A program made the position numbers and the translations under genes. A stretch of DNA of 64,000 nucleotides from Sphingomonas faeni (GTDB lineage Bacteria; Pseudomonadota; Alphaproteobacteria; Sphingomonadales; Sphingomonadaceae), in contig NZ_JALPNF010000001.1 in NCBI RefSeq assembly GCF_023195535.1, positions 1 through 64,000 of the forward strand, in the 5' to 3' direction. The notes beneath the pieces were generated by a model. It did no database searches. It was not told where the DNA came from and saw only the letters and a program-made list of their open reading frames with translations. Numbering within the stretch: the first letter of the stretch is position 1; each line of letters begins with the position of its first letter. Below are positions 52,884 through 62,543 of this stretch, piece after piece.

Positions 52884-53715
52884 TGAGAACGGCGACCCCC
52901 GATAGCGCGATGAAGCCGACCGCGGACGAGCCCGAGAACGGCATGCCGCGCAGCACGAGTGCGAGTACGCCGCCGACCAGCGCGAGCGGTACGCCGGTGA
53001 AGACGATCACCGCGTCGCGCAACGAGCCGAGCGCGCCGTACAGCAGCAGCATGATGACCGCGAAGCAGACCGGTACGACGAGGAACAGCCGATCGTTCGC
53101 GGACGCCAGGGTCTCGAACTGCCCGCCCCATTCGACATAAATGCCGGGCGGCATCTTCACCTGCGCGTCGATCGCGGCGCGCGCGTCGGCGACGACACTG
53201 GCGACGTCGCGGTCGCGCACGTTGGCCTGGACGACAACGCGCCGCTTGCGGTTCTCGCGGCTGATCTGGTTGGGGCGGTCGACTACCGCGATATCGGCGA
53301 CCGTCGATAGCGGCGCGAAGCCGCCGGCGGACGTCGGCACGGGTACCTGCGCCACTTGGGTCAGGTCGGACCGCGCCGCTTCGGACAGGCGGATTACGAC
53401 GGGGAAGCGGCGGTCGCCCTCGAAGATCAGACCGGCTTCGCGCCCGCCGATCGCGGCGGCCACCATGTCCTGCACGTCGCCGGCTGTGACGCCGATCCGC
53501 GACATCGCCATGCGGTTCGGGTGGATGTCGAGCATCGGCAGGCCCTCCGTCTGCTCGACGCGAACGTCGACGGCGCCGCGTGTATTGCCCAGGATCTTGG
53601 CGATGCGGTCGGCGGCGGCGTTCATGCCCCCGAAGTCGTCGCCGAGCACTTTGACGGCAACGTCGCCGCGCACGTCGGCTAAAGCGCATCTGGATCGGCT
53701 GGGTGATCTCGTACT
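52884..53715 (-). pseudogene. Internal fragment of a CzcA-type RND efflux gene
   Basis: From [10 protein letters not shown] through [46 protein letters not shown] and [12 protein letters not shown] it matches the middle and part of the C-terminal half of heavy-metal RND pumps. The reading frame changes near 53680, between MRF and ADVRGDV, consistent with a small deletion. Homology ends abruptly at about 52884 and 53715, leaving both ends missing. It is distinct in sequence from the intact czcA at 11352. Confidence 0.8.
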
Positions 53716-54062
53716 CATGCCGGGCATCGAAGCCGGCTTTGGCACGCGCGAGGCGTTTCCGGCCGACCCGGCGCGCGATACAAAGCCGCGCATGATCGAG
53801 CCGCTCCGCAACATGGCCCCGCGAGGCAGATGATTATGTCGTCACCCATGGCATGATCGCCCCGCAGGCGGCCGGCTATCTGCGCGTCCGCGGCGCCAGC
53901 ACCAGTGACGGCGAACCCGTCATTGCTATGCCGGGGGAGGACTCGTGGCAGGACCTGTGGTTCTGTCCGAACCCGATTTATAGTCGCGACTTACGGGCAG
54001 CGTCATCGGGATTGCACGGGATTGTCACGAAACCGTACCCTAGAGCCCCTAACCGCCACGCT
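53716..54062 (+). other. Unassigned remnant frames upstream of the second sigma gene (347 bp)
   Basis: Protein-like segments on the plus strand, [20 protein letters not shown] and, in another frame, [18 protein letters not shown], suggest a broken gene with a frameshift near 53815; no family is recognised. The last 100 bp hold the promoter region of the sigma gene. Confidence 0.4.
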
Positions 54063-54563
54063 ATGAACGCACGGGAAGTTGCAGGTTGCGTGGGAGGGCT
54101 GGGCGGGGGCTGGTCGCGGCTGCGCGAGCAGATTGCCCGCATGACCAGGCGGGACGATGCCGAGGATCTGCTGCACGATGCCTGGATCGGCCTGGCAGAG
54201 CGCAAGACGGTCGCGGAGAATGCCCCGGCGATGCTCGCCAGGGCCGCGGCCAATCGCGGCATTGACGCCTATCGTCGCGAGCGGCGGCGGGGGGTGTCGG
54301 TTTCGCTGACGCTCGTCGAAGCCGTGATCGCCGATGCCACGCCGCTGCAGGACGAAGCGCTGATAGCGCGGCATCGGCTAGAACGGGTGCGGGGCGGCGT
54401 CGCACAGCTAAGCCCTCGGACCCGAGAGATTTTCTTGATGCACAGGCTCGACGGTCGTAAGTATCGAGAGATCGCGTCCGAACTCGGCATCAGCCCGAGC
54501 GCCGTCGAGAAGCATATCGCGCGGGCCATGGCGCATCTGACCGACTGGGTGGAGGATTGGTGA
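54063..54563 (+). CDS. FecI-like ECF sigma factor
   Basis: 166 residues from ATG 54063; the frame stays open upstream but that part is not sigma-like. Region 2: LREQIARMTRRDDAEDLLHDAWIGLAE; region 4: LSPRTREIFLMHRLDGRKYREIASELGISPSAVEKHIARAMAHL. Directs transcription of the neighbouring FecR/TonB receptor genes. The stop is 1 bp before the fecR start. Confidence 0.9.
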   Translation: MNAREVAGCVGGLGGGWSRLREQIARMTRRDDAEDLLHDAWIGLAERKTVAENAPAMLARAAANRGIDAYRRERRRGVSVSLTLVEAVIADATPLQDEALIARHRLERVRGGVAQLSPRTREIFLMHRLDGRKYREIASELGISPSAVEKHIARAMAHLTDWVEDW

Positions 54564-54564
54564 C

Positions 54565-55482
54565 GTGAGCTTCGACCGCATGCCGGAAAATGCAAACCGG
54601 CAGGCGGCAGAATGGCTGGCGCGATTACATGCCGATGACCGCACGCCCGATGACGAGGCGGCCTTTCGTGCCTGGCGGAACGCGAATCCGCATCATGCCG
54701 ACGCATTCGAGCGGGCGTCCACAATCTGGGAATCGGTGGGGGGGCTGGGCCCGTTGCCGGCGACCAGCCCCCCGCAGATGTCGCGTCGCGCTGTGCTGGC
54801 TGGTGCTGCCGCCGTCGTAGCGGCGGGTGGCATGGTGTTTGGCTGGCAGGAGGCCATCGCCGGCGTCTATCGGACCAATGTGGGCGAGCAGCGTCGTCTT
54901 TTGCTGGAAGACGGCACGCGGGTGATGCTCGACACCGCGACCCGCTTTCGCTTCCACCCCGAGACCGACGCCCGCATCCTGTCGCTCAGCGCCGGGCGCA
55001 TCAATCTGAACGTCGCGAAGGATGCCCGCCCCTTCGTGATCGAGGCGGGCGCGCAGCGTGCGTCGTTGCCGGCGGGGCGTGTCGACATACGGCGCGATGG
55101 CGAATCCGTCGCCTTCACCGCGATCGAGGGCACGCCGCGGATTCTGCGCGACGGGACGGCGCTTGCGCTGGCGCCCGGTCACCGGATGATGATGACCGCC
55201 GGACATGCCGAGCGGGTGGACCGGCCTGATCTGCGGGATGTGATCGCCTGGCAGGACGGCCGCCTGGCGTTTCGCGACGAGACGCTGTCGCAGGCCGTCG
55301 CCGAGATGAACCGCTACACGAACCGCCCGCTGATCGTTGCCGATCCGCGGGTCGGCGGGTTGCGGTTGAGCGGCATGTACCGCGTCGGCGACCCGGAAGC
55401 CTTTGCCCGGTCCATCGCCATCCTGCTGCCCGTTCGTGTTCAGGCGGATGCCAACGCCGTACGGATTTTCCCGACCGCCTGA
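54565..55482 (+). CDS. FecR-family anti-sigma protein
   Basis: 305 residues from GTG 54565. FecR_N region (NRQAAEWLARLHADDRTPDDEAAFRAWRNANPHHADAFE), helix at about 76-93 (AVLAGAAAVVAAGGMVFGW), the periplasmic FecR domain (RRLLLEDGTRVMLDTATRFRF) and C-terminal DUF4974-like RYTNRPLIVADPRVGGLRLSGMY. Transmits the receptor's ligand signal to the sigma factor. Confidence 0.9.
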   Translation: MSFDRMPENANRQAAEWLARLHADDRTPDDEAAFRAWRNANPHHADAFERASTIWESVGGLGPLPATSPPQMSRRAVLAGAAAVVAAGGMVFGWQEAIAGVYRTNVGEQRRLLLEDGTRVMLDTATRFRFHPETDARILSLSAGRINLNVAKDARPFVIEAGAQRASLPAGRVDIRRDGESVAFTAIEGTPRILRDGTALALAPGHRMMMTAGHAERVDRPDLRDVIAWQDGRLAFRDETLSQAVAEMNRYTNRPLIVADPRVGGLRLSGMYRVGDPEAFARSIAILLPVRVQADANAVRIFPTA

Positions 55483-55569
55483 TTTATTTTCAGCACGCAG
55501 GTGAGGAAACCCGCTCGCCCGTCGTCGGGGTGGGGGGCGCTCGCGGGGAGCGCGAAACGGGGACCTTTC

Positions 55570-58500
55570 ATGACGAACCTGAAACGGCAGCTTTACCGGT
55601 CGGCGGCGCTTGCGCTCGTGCTGGCCGCGTGGTCGGTATCGACCGTTGCCGCGGCGCAGAACGGCGCGAGGCGCGCCCGGATCGATATCGTCGCACAGCC
55701 CATGGGCCGCGCGCTGGAGCAGATTGCGCGGCTGAGCGGCACCGACATCCTGTTCACGTCGGCCGCCGTGGCGGGACTGACCGCGCCCGCATTGTCAGGC
55801 GAATTCGACACCGAAACGGCCGTGCGTCGCCTGATCGAAGGCACGTCGCTGATCGTCACCCGCGATGCGGCGGGTGCACTGATCGTTCGCCCTCGGTCGG
55901 CGGCGGCCGGTCAGACGCCAACGGCATTCGCCGACACCGCGCCCGCGGGTGAAGAGATCGTCGTCACCGCAAAGTTTTCGAATGGGGTCGAACGCGCGTT
56001 GGACCTGAAGCGCAATGCGGATTCGATCTCCGACTCGATCGTCGCCGCGGATATCGGCAAGCTGCCCGCCTTCAACGTGGCCGAAGCCCTGCAGCGTGTG
56101 CCCGGCGTCACGATCGTGCGCGAAGCCGGCGAGGGCCAGTTCATCAGCGTGCGCGGCCTGGGCCCCAATTTCCAGGCCGTGACGTTCGACGGCATGCCGC
56201 TGGCCTATAACGAGAATATCCGCAATTCGGGCCAGTCGGGGCGACAGTTCCGGCTGCAGGTTCTGCCGGCAACGCTGATCGACAGCATCGTCGTCACCAA
56301 GTCGCCGACCGCCGACCTGGTCGAGAACGGCATCGGCTCGACCGTCGACATCCGCCTGATAAAGCCGCTGAACCGCGACTCGTTCGTCGCCGCCACCGCC
56401 TTTGGCGGGTATGAGGAGCGGACCGACACGGTCAATCCGAACGGCAGCCTGTCGGGCAGCTGGCGCAACGCCGACAAGACGTTCGGCATTCTCGCTGGCG
56501 TTTCCTATTCGAAGCGCGAAGTGCAGTTCGATCGCGTCCGCGGCTATTGGCAGGATCTCGCGATTCCGGGGCTGGGCACGGTCAAGGCGCCGGGCGATTT
56601 CCAGCCGTATCTCGAGCAGGAAAAGCGCGAGCGGATCAGCGGTGTGATCGGTGTCCAGTGGCGCCCCGTCCCCAATCTCGAATTCGACATCGACGGGCTA
56701 TATTCGAAATTCAACAACGAAACCTATGAGCGGCGGCTGACCTATTACATCCCTGGTCAGATCGCACGCCTCGATCTTGCGACGGCGGTGGTCGAGGACG
56801 GCCGGCTGGTGGCGGGCACGATCCGCGGTGCTCGGATCCGCAACTACAGCGAATATCTCGACCAGTCGCACGAGAACATGCAGCTGAACGGCACGATCCG
56901 GCTCGATCTCGACGGCTGGCGAATCGAGCCGCGCATCAGCTACGCGCGGGCGCGCAGCGACCTCGATACGCCGATTCAGCGCGTGCAATATCGCACCGCC
57001 GACGGCGCCGGCGGTGACCTGAGTTTCGATTTCCGCGGTGTCCGCGACGATGCGCGCATCAAGATGCTGCAGACCACCCTCGACCTGACCGATCCGTCGA
57101 AGATGCGCTATGAAAGCTTCGCGGTGCGGCCGATCAATTCGGAGGATCAGGACAAGACGGGGGTGCTCAACGTCTCGCGCGACGTCGATCTGGGCGGGGA
57201 GGGCTTCCGCTTCACCCGCATCGCTTATGGTGGCCAGTATTCGGATCGCTCGCGCGATTATCAGCGTCGCGATCGCAGCACGACCCAGCTCCGTCCCGGC
57301 ATGACGCAGACGGGCGCATTCCTTGGCTTTCCGGTGCCGTCCAATGGCTTCGACCAGTCGATCGCGCAGTTTCAGCGCTGGACCAATGTCGACTGGAATC
57401 TGTTCAATGGGGCCTATGTGCTCAACGGCGAGTTTGACGGGGTGAACCCGAGCGCCGGCGACCTCACCCCGACCGCGGCTGATCTGCAGAATTCCTATCG
57501 CATCGGCGAGGAAATCGTCGCGGGCTATGGCCGGGTCGATTTTGCCTCCTCGGTCGCCACGATCCCGGTGACCGGCAATCTCGGCCTACGCTATGTGCGG
57601 ACCTCGACGTCCGTCGACGGCACCACGGTGTCGCCGGTGCAGGGGGCGAACGGCAAGGTGACCACCGCGGTCACGCCGCTGACCACCAAGGGCAACTATG
57701 CCGAGTGGTTGCCGAGCGCGAACGCCAACTTCAAGATCACGGACGGCGTGCGGTTCCGGCTTGCCGCCGCGCGCACGATGACGCGCCCGTCGCTGTCCGA
57801 ACTGCGCAACTCGATCAACACCAACAGCGCGACCGTGACCAGCATCTTCAACGAAGGGGCCGCTGCGCTGCGCGATCCGTCGATCATCCTCACCGCCGCG
57901 GCGGGCAACCCCAATCTGCGGCCCTATACGTCGTGGAACCTCGACGCGTCGCTCGAATGGTATTTCCCCAGGTTCGGCGCGTTCACGGCGGCGGCCTTCT
58001 ACAAGGATATCAGCGACTATATCGCATCGGACTTCGAAACCCGGTCGCTCGCCTTTGCGGTCCGCGACGGGACGACATTGCCGGTCGACGTGTTAGTCGC
58101 CACCCCCACCAATGTCGGCGATGCGAAGATCTCCGGTCTCGAATTCGGCTACACCAACAAGCTGCCGGTCGGCCTGGGTGTGACGGCAACGGCAACCTTC
58201 GCCACGTCGAAGCTGGAACTGAACCTGGCCGGGATCGGCGCGGCGAACGCCGGGATGCAGGGCGTGTCCGATCTCAGTTACTCGATCACGCCGTTCTTCG
58301 AAAGCGGACCGTTCGAGATCAACGCCAGCTACACCTATCGCAGCAAGTACCTGACCGATTCGGGGGCGGTGGTGACGTCGCTGCCTACGCTCGAGGACGT
58401 GGTGGGCAATTATCAGGACGGGTTCGGCATCGTCGACATGGGGGCCAGCTACCAGATCCGGCCGAACGTGGAGGGCTTCGTGCAGGCGACCAATGTCCTG

Positions 58501-58599
58501 AACGCCCGGCAGGTTTCCTATGCCGGAACCCGCGACGACGTGACCGAAATCCACACCTTCGGTCGCAGCGTCAATTTCGGCGTGCGGGCCAAGTTCTGA
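55570..58599 (+). CDS. TonB-dependent receptor with STN domain
   Basis: 1009 residues from ATG 55570 (open from GTG 55501, but the signal peptide begins at MTNLKRQLYRSAALALVLAA). STN domain: DIVAQPMGRALEQIARLSGTDILF. TonB box region EEIVVTAKFS, plug with LPAFNVAEALQRVPGVTIVREAGEGQFISVRGLGPNFQAVTFDGMP, and a C-terminal barrel ending NFGVRAKF. The plug pattern LPAFNVAEALQRVPG is typical of sphingomonad/Caulobacter glycan- or siderophore-type receptors; ligand unknown. Confidence 0.92.
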   Translation: MTNLKRQLYRSAALALVLAAWSVSTVAAAQNGARRARIDIVAQPMGRALEQIARLSGTDILFTSAAVAGLTAPALSGEFDTETAVRRLIEGTSLIVTRDAAGALIVRPRSAAAGQTPTAFADTAPAGEEIVVTAKFSNGVERALDLKRNADSISDSIVAADIGKLPAFNVAEALQRVPGVTIVREAGEGQFISVRGLGPNFQAVTFDGMPLAYNENIRNSGQSGRQFRLQVLPATLIDSIVVTKSPTADLVENGIGSTVDIRLIKPLNRDSFVAATAFGGYEERTDTVNPNGSLSGSWRNADKTFGILAGVSYSKREVQFDRVRGYWQDLAIPGLGTVKAPGDFQPYLEQEKRERISGVIGVQWRPVPNLEFDIDGLYSKFNNETYERRLTYYIPGQIARLDLATAVVEDGRLVAGTIRGARIRNYSEYLDQSHENMQLNGTIRLDLDGWRIEPRISYARARSDLDTPIQRVQYRTADGAGGDLSFDFRGVRDDARIKMLQTTLDLTDPSKMRYESFAVRPINSEDQDKTGVLNVSRDVDLGGEGFRFTRIAYGGQYSDRSRDYQRRDRSTTQLRPGMTQTGAFLGFPVPSNGFDQSIAQFQRWTNVDWNLFNGAYVLNGEFDGVNPSAGDLTPTAADLQNSYRIGEEIVAGYGRVDFASSVATIPVTGNLGLRYVRTSTSVDGTTVSPVQGANGKVTTAVTPLTTKGNYAEWLPSANANFKITDGVRFRLAAARTMTRPSLSELRNSINTNSATVTSIFNEGAAALRDPSIILTAAAGNPNLRPYTSWNLDASLEWYFPRFGAFTAAAFYKDISDYIASDFETRSLAFAVRDGTTLPVDVLVATPTNVGDAKISGLEFGYTNKLPVGLGVTATATFATSKLELNLAGIGAANAGMQGVSDLSYSITPFFESGPFEINASYTYRSKYLTDSGAVVTSLPTLEDVVGNYQDGFGIVDMGASYQIRPNVEGFVQATNVLNARQVSYAGTRDDVTEIHTFGRSVNFGVRAKF

Positions 58600-58927
58600 A
58601 CGCAATCCGTCCTGATCACCATGATGGAAGGCGGTAGGAAGAAAATCCCATCCGCCAAGGGTGTCCATGAGCGTAGCGACGCGATCTTGAATGTTCACAT
58701 CCCGGGCACAAACTCGGCCAGCCGCCGGGATTGGTGAATGACACTGGTCCGCCTCTTGACGCCCAGTTAATGAAGCGGACCTGCGTCGCCTTCGGCAACC
58801 AGCTGTTGCCATGGTGCCGTGCAGTGCCGTCAATGATATCCGAGATGCAGCACCCGACGCTCCTGCAATGTCTTCATTGAATTTACCGTATGACAGGACA
58901 AACCAAGATAGCAGGGGGATATATTCG
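58600..58927. other. Intergenic, no gene seen (328 bp)
   Basis: Separates the receptor from the repeat protein. Nothing convincing on either strand. Confidence 0.5.
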
Positions 58928-60103
58928 ATGCTCGTCGCACTCGCTTTGGCCACAGCCCACGCATCAGCCGGTAATCCACCCTCAGCACCCGCGCTTACCG
59001 GCAATATATCTACGGACATCATGTTTCGCCCGGTTTCTGCAACGACGGCAACGCTCACTATCCGATCGGCAGGTTCGCCACAGGCCATCGAAATCAAGCG
59101 CCTTGACGACACCTTGGCGCTGTTGGCGGACAAGCGCCTCGCAGCGATATGGCCGCAGGTTACGGAATGGGCCGGGATGGGACTCGAGAAGTTGCGCGAC
59201 AGCGCGATCGGTGCAGCTCAGGTCTTATTTGCAAAAGGGCGCACGAAAGATGCCGATACTAGTCTTGGCTCCGTTGTCGGCCCCAAGCTTCGTGGCACCT
59301 TCCTGTTGGCGGACGCACTTCTGAACGCGGGCAGGATCGATGAAGCGACGCGCCTGATGGAAAACGCCCGTGGGACCGCCCCCAAAAAAGGCATGAGGGG
59401 ACCAATCGAATGGGCAGCGACATCGACCTGGCTGGCGAAAGCCCAGCACGTACAAGGCCACGTCGATGCCGCTATCGGCATCATCGAGGCCAGCATTCCG
59501 CCAATGGGAAATGATCGGACGAAGGTAAATCTGGAAGTAAATCGCGCAGCGATGCTTCTTGAGGTCGGTAGAGCGGCTGAAGCCCTGTCTGCGATCGAAG
59601 CGGCACAAGATAGCTTCGCCGCGCCAGGCGGGGATGGGCCATTCACGACGAACGCCCGCGTTCGAGGAAGCGACCGTCAGTTCGCCTGGATCAAATCTTG
59701 CGCATTAAGCAAGCTTGGACGCACCGCAGAGGCTGCAGCCGCTGCGATGCCGCTGCACGCCGCGGTCGATCCGCAAGAAAATCGTTTCGTGATCGACCCT
59801 ACTATCACGCTGCGCACCACATGGGCGCGCTGTACCGGAAATGTCGCGGATGCCGCGCAGGCCTATGCTGACGCTCTGGCAGGGGAGCCGTTCGGAGGGG
59901 ATGCGTTACTAGAACTACAGCCTGCTCTGGTCCAACCTTCGTTCGATCCGGCTTTCATGGCGAAGGTTCGTCAGCACCCTGTTCTGGTCCCGCTACTCGC
60001 AGACCGAATGCAGCGTCTAACGGGTGATCTTGTTCTCGCACTCAACGGGTGGCGACCAATGCCAAGATCGAAGTCACTGACATTGGCTTCGGCTGATCGC
60101 TGA
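58928..60103 (+). CDS. Secreted TPR-like hypothetical protein
   Basis: 391 residues from ATG 58928, chosen for its AGGGGG ribosome-binding site and a short signal peptide (LVALALATAHASA-GN); upstream in-frame starts have neither. Helical repeats: LLADALLNAGRIDEATRLMENARG, WLAKAQHVQGHVDAAIGIIEAS, AAMLLEVGRAAEALSAIEAAQ. No enzyme motif; probably a periplasmic interaction protein. Codon and base composition appear less GC-rich than neighbours. No operon partner. Confidence 0.65.
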   Translation: MLVALALATAHASAGNPPSAPALTGNISTDIMFRPVSATTATLTIRSAGSPQAIEIKRLDDTLALLADKRLAAIWPQVTEWAGMGLEKLRDSAIGAAQVLFAKGRTKDADTSLGSVVGPKLRGTFLLADALLNAGRIDEATRLMENARGTAPKKGMRGPIEWAATSTWLAKAQHVQGHVDAAIGIIEASIPPMGNDRTKVNLEVNRAAMLLEVGRAAEALSAIEAAQDSFAAPGGDGPFTTNARVRGSDRQFAWIKSCALSKLGRTAEAAAAAMPLHAAVDPQENRFVIDPTITLRTTWARCTGNVADAAQAYADALAGEPFGGDALLELQPALVQPSFDPAFMAKVRQHPVLVPLLADRMQRLTGDLVLALNGWRPMPRSKSLTLASADR

Positions 60104-60365
60104 CACCGAGTTCGGGAACTGACGGTTGGACCGGGCCTACTCAGAAGCCGCCGATTGAGACGATGAACGAACGTCCGATTTCGGTAAGCAAGAACGGGCT
60201 GCTGATCATCTGCAACTGGGGCGAATTGACACGGGCGAGACCGGTTGATCTTGATCAGTCTCCGCGAGTGTCCACAGCGCGCGCAGTCGCTAGCGGATGA
60301 AACCGGACATCGGTTCTCCGAGCTATTTTATCAAATTATGGAGCGCGCATATCGGCCGATGACGC

Positions 60366-61730
60366 TCAGCCTTTACGAAGCGCCAGCGTTGCTTCCAATC
60401 CGCCGCCGGGATGATTGGCAAGGCTGATATGCCCGCCGATCGCGGCAGCCTGCGCGCGCGCGATGGTGAGGCCGATCCCGGTTCCGTCGCCGCTCGACCG
60501 TGATGTGTCGGCGCGCACGAACGGGTCGAACGCGTGCGCCAGCATGTCTTCGCTCATCCCGGGTCCGTGATCGCGGACGGTGACGATCACTGTCTTGCCG
60601 GCCCGCCTCGCCGCGATATGGGCGTCGCCGCCATGTTTGATCGCGTTGTCGACCAGGTTCGACAGGCACCGGGTGAGCGCGTCGGGGCGTACGCGGACAA
60701 TTTCGCCGCAGGGCTGCGTGAAGCGGACGGCATGGCCGAACTCCGCGGCGTCGTCGGCGATGCTCGACAGCACGGAGTCGAGATCGACCGTCGACCAGTC
60801 TTCGCCGCTTTCGCCGCTGCGGGCGAGGTCCAATCCGCGCTTCATCATCGCGAGCGTCGCCGACAGGTCCGCGACCAGCCGTTCGCGCAGCGGCTCGTCC
60901 TCGACCTGTTCGAGGCGAAGGCGCAGCCGGGTCAGCGGCGTCTGCAGGTCGTGGCTGATCGCCGCCAGGATGCGGGTGCGCTCACGCAGGCCCGCGCGGA
61001 CCCGCTCCTGCATCAGGTTGAAGGTGGCAAGAGCGGCGCGCACGTCGGTCGGACCGGTTTCCAGCACCGGCTCGGCGTCGATCGACCGCGCGAAGGCGTC
61101 GGCGGCGGCGGACAATCGGCGCAGCGGCGCGGTTGCCAGGCGCGCGACGATCAGCGAGAGGGCCAACGCCGCGGCGATGACGAGCAGCAGGAACAGCCGG
61201 TCGGTGGTCCAGCTCGGCGGTGCGGGCAGTTGCGGAAGGTTGAGCGCGACGACGAGCGAGCTACCATCCAATACCGTCGCCATCAGCCAGCAGTCTAGCA
61301 CCAGGGGCTGGATACCGGCAGTACGCGGGCGTTCCTGCAAGGGGTCCTTGACGTGGCATGCGGTGGCGGGCGCAGGCGAGATCGCGACTTCCACGCCCGG
61401 TGCGCGTCGCGCGGCGAGCATCTCGCTCAGCGTGCTGTTCGGGTCGATCAACGGCCGTGTCCGGCCATCGACGAGATGGGCACCGACGAGTCTGCCGTCG
61501 CTGAGGTTGCGCAGCGTGCCCTGGGGATCGCGATGCAGGCGGGCGAGGACGTCAAGCGCGCTGGCGATCACGCGCTCGTCGCGGATCCGCATGAACTCGC
61601 TGCGCCGCCCCTGCTCGGCGATCAGCAGCGCGCCGACCGAGGCGATCAGGATGCCGACGGCGAGGATCATCGCGATCCGGCCGGTCAGCGAGCCGGCGAA
61701 GCGCACCATCCGGTCGATGGCGGGCTTCAT
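60366..61730 (-). CDS. Sensor histidine kinase
   Basis: 454 residues. Helices at about 18-38 and 180-197 around a periplasmic sensor, HAMP, DHp with H260 (AAISHDLQTPLTRLRLRLEQ), N box SNLVDNAIKHGG, VRDHGPGM and GDGTGIGLTIARA. EnvZ/OmpR-type kinase. Its ATG overlaps the response-regulator stop. Downstream of the NodT-RND genes on the same strand, so probably tunes that efflux pump or responds to its substrates. Confidence 0.92.
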   Translation of the reverse strand: MKPAIDRMVRFAGSLTGRIAMILAVGILIASVGALLIAEQGRRSEFMRIRDERVIASALDVLARLHRDPQGTLRNLSDGRLVGAHLVDGRTRPLIDPNSTLSEMLAARRAPGVEVAISPAPATACHVKDPLQERPRTAGIQPLVLDCWLMATVLDGSSLVVALNLPQLPAPPSWTTDRLFLLLVIAAALALSLIVARLATAPLRRLSAAADAFARSIDAEPVLETGPTDVRAALATFNLMQERVRAGLRERTRILAAISHDLQTPLTRLRLRLEQVEDEPLRERLVADLSATLAMMKRGLDLARSGESGEDWSTVDLDSVLSSIADDAAEFGHAVRFTQPCGEIVRVRPDALTRCLSNLVDNAIKHGGDAHIAARRAGKTVIVTVRDHGPGMSEDMLAHAFDPFVRADTSRSSGDGTGIGLTIARAQAAAIGGHISLANHPGGGLEATLALRKG

Positions 61731-62476
61731 CCGAACGTGACGGTCGCGGCGAGCATATAGCCCTGGCCGCGGACCGTGAGGATCAGGTCCTCGCCGTCGG
61801 GTTTCAGCTTCTGACGCAGGCGGCTGATCTGGTTGTCGATCGTCCGGTCGTACGACGCGGTCGCGGCGCGGGCAGGAACCAGCGCCTCGCGCGACAGCGG
61901 ACGCCCTGCGGCGTGGACCAGATGGGAGAGCATGTCGAACTCGGCGGCGGATAGCATGACGACATTGTCGCCGGGGGCGAGCAGGCGGCGCTTGACGAGA
62001 TCGAGCCGCCACCGGCCGAAGGTCGCGATCCGCGCCGGTGCCGCCGCGCCGACGTCGCGCGCACCGCGGCGGAGCAGGTTGCGGACGCGTGCGGTCAGTT
62101 CGCGCGGCTCGAACGGCTTGGTGAGATAGTCGTCGGCGCCCAGTTCCAGGCCGAGCACCCGGTCGATCGCACTGTCGCGCGCGGTGACCATGATGATCGC
62201 GCCCGGATAGCCCTCGCCGCGCAGTTCGCGGCACAGCGTCAGCCCGTCACCGTCGGGCAGCCCGAGATCGAGGACGATGAGGTCGATGCTGTGCGCCGCC
62301 AGCGCCGCGCGGATCCCCGCAACGTCGCCGGCAGCGGTCAGCGCATAGCCCTCGCGCGCCAGCTGTGCGGTCACCAGGTCGCGAATATCGGCGTCGTCGT
62401 CCGCGATCAGGAGGTGAGGGCGGTCCGCCGCCGTGCCGGGCATCATGTCGTCATCCATCCGATCGGGCGGCGTCAT
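61727..62476 (-). CDS. OmpR-family response regulator
   Basis: 249 residues (Met7, Met11 or Met12 may be the true start). Acidic pocket DDD, phospho-acceptor D70 (LIVLDLGLPDGDG), TARD and YLTKPFEPRELTAR, then the winged helix with LSAAEFDMLSHLVHAAGRPLSREAL, RTIDNQISRLRQKL and VRGQGYM. Forms a pair with the adjoining kinase. Confidence 0.93.
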   Translation of the reverse strand: MTPPDRMDDDMMPGTAADRPHLLIADDDADIRDLVTAQLAREGYALTAAGDVAGIRAALAAHSIDLIVLDLGLPDGDGLTLCRELRGEGYPGAIIMVTARDSAIDRVLGLELGADDYLTKPFEPRELTARVRNLLRRGARDVGAAAPARIATFGRWRLDLVKRRLLAPGDNVVMLSAAEFDMLSHLVHAAGRPLSREALVPARAATASYDRTIDNQISRLRQKLKPDGEDLILTVRGQGYMLAATVTFG

Positions 62477-62543
62477 GTCGAGGCCGTGGCGCAGGCATAG
62501 CCCGCCCGGCCAGGCATGCCCAGCCGCACCCCGGTCACCCTAA

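Noticed and set aside
58093..59133. 346-codon minus-strand frame
   Set aside because: Overlaps the TonB receptor and the repeat-protein gene; no domain recognisable.
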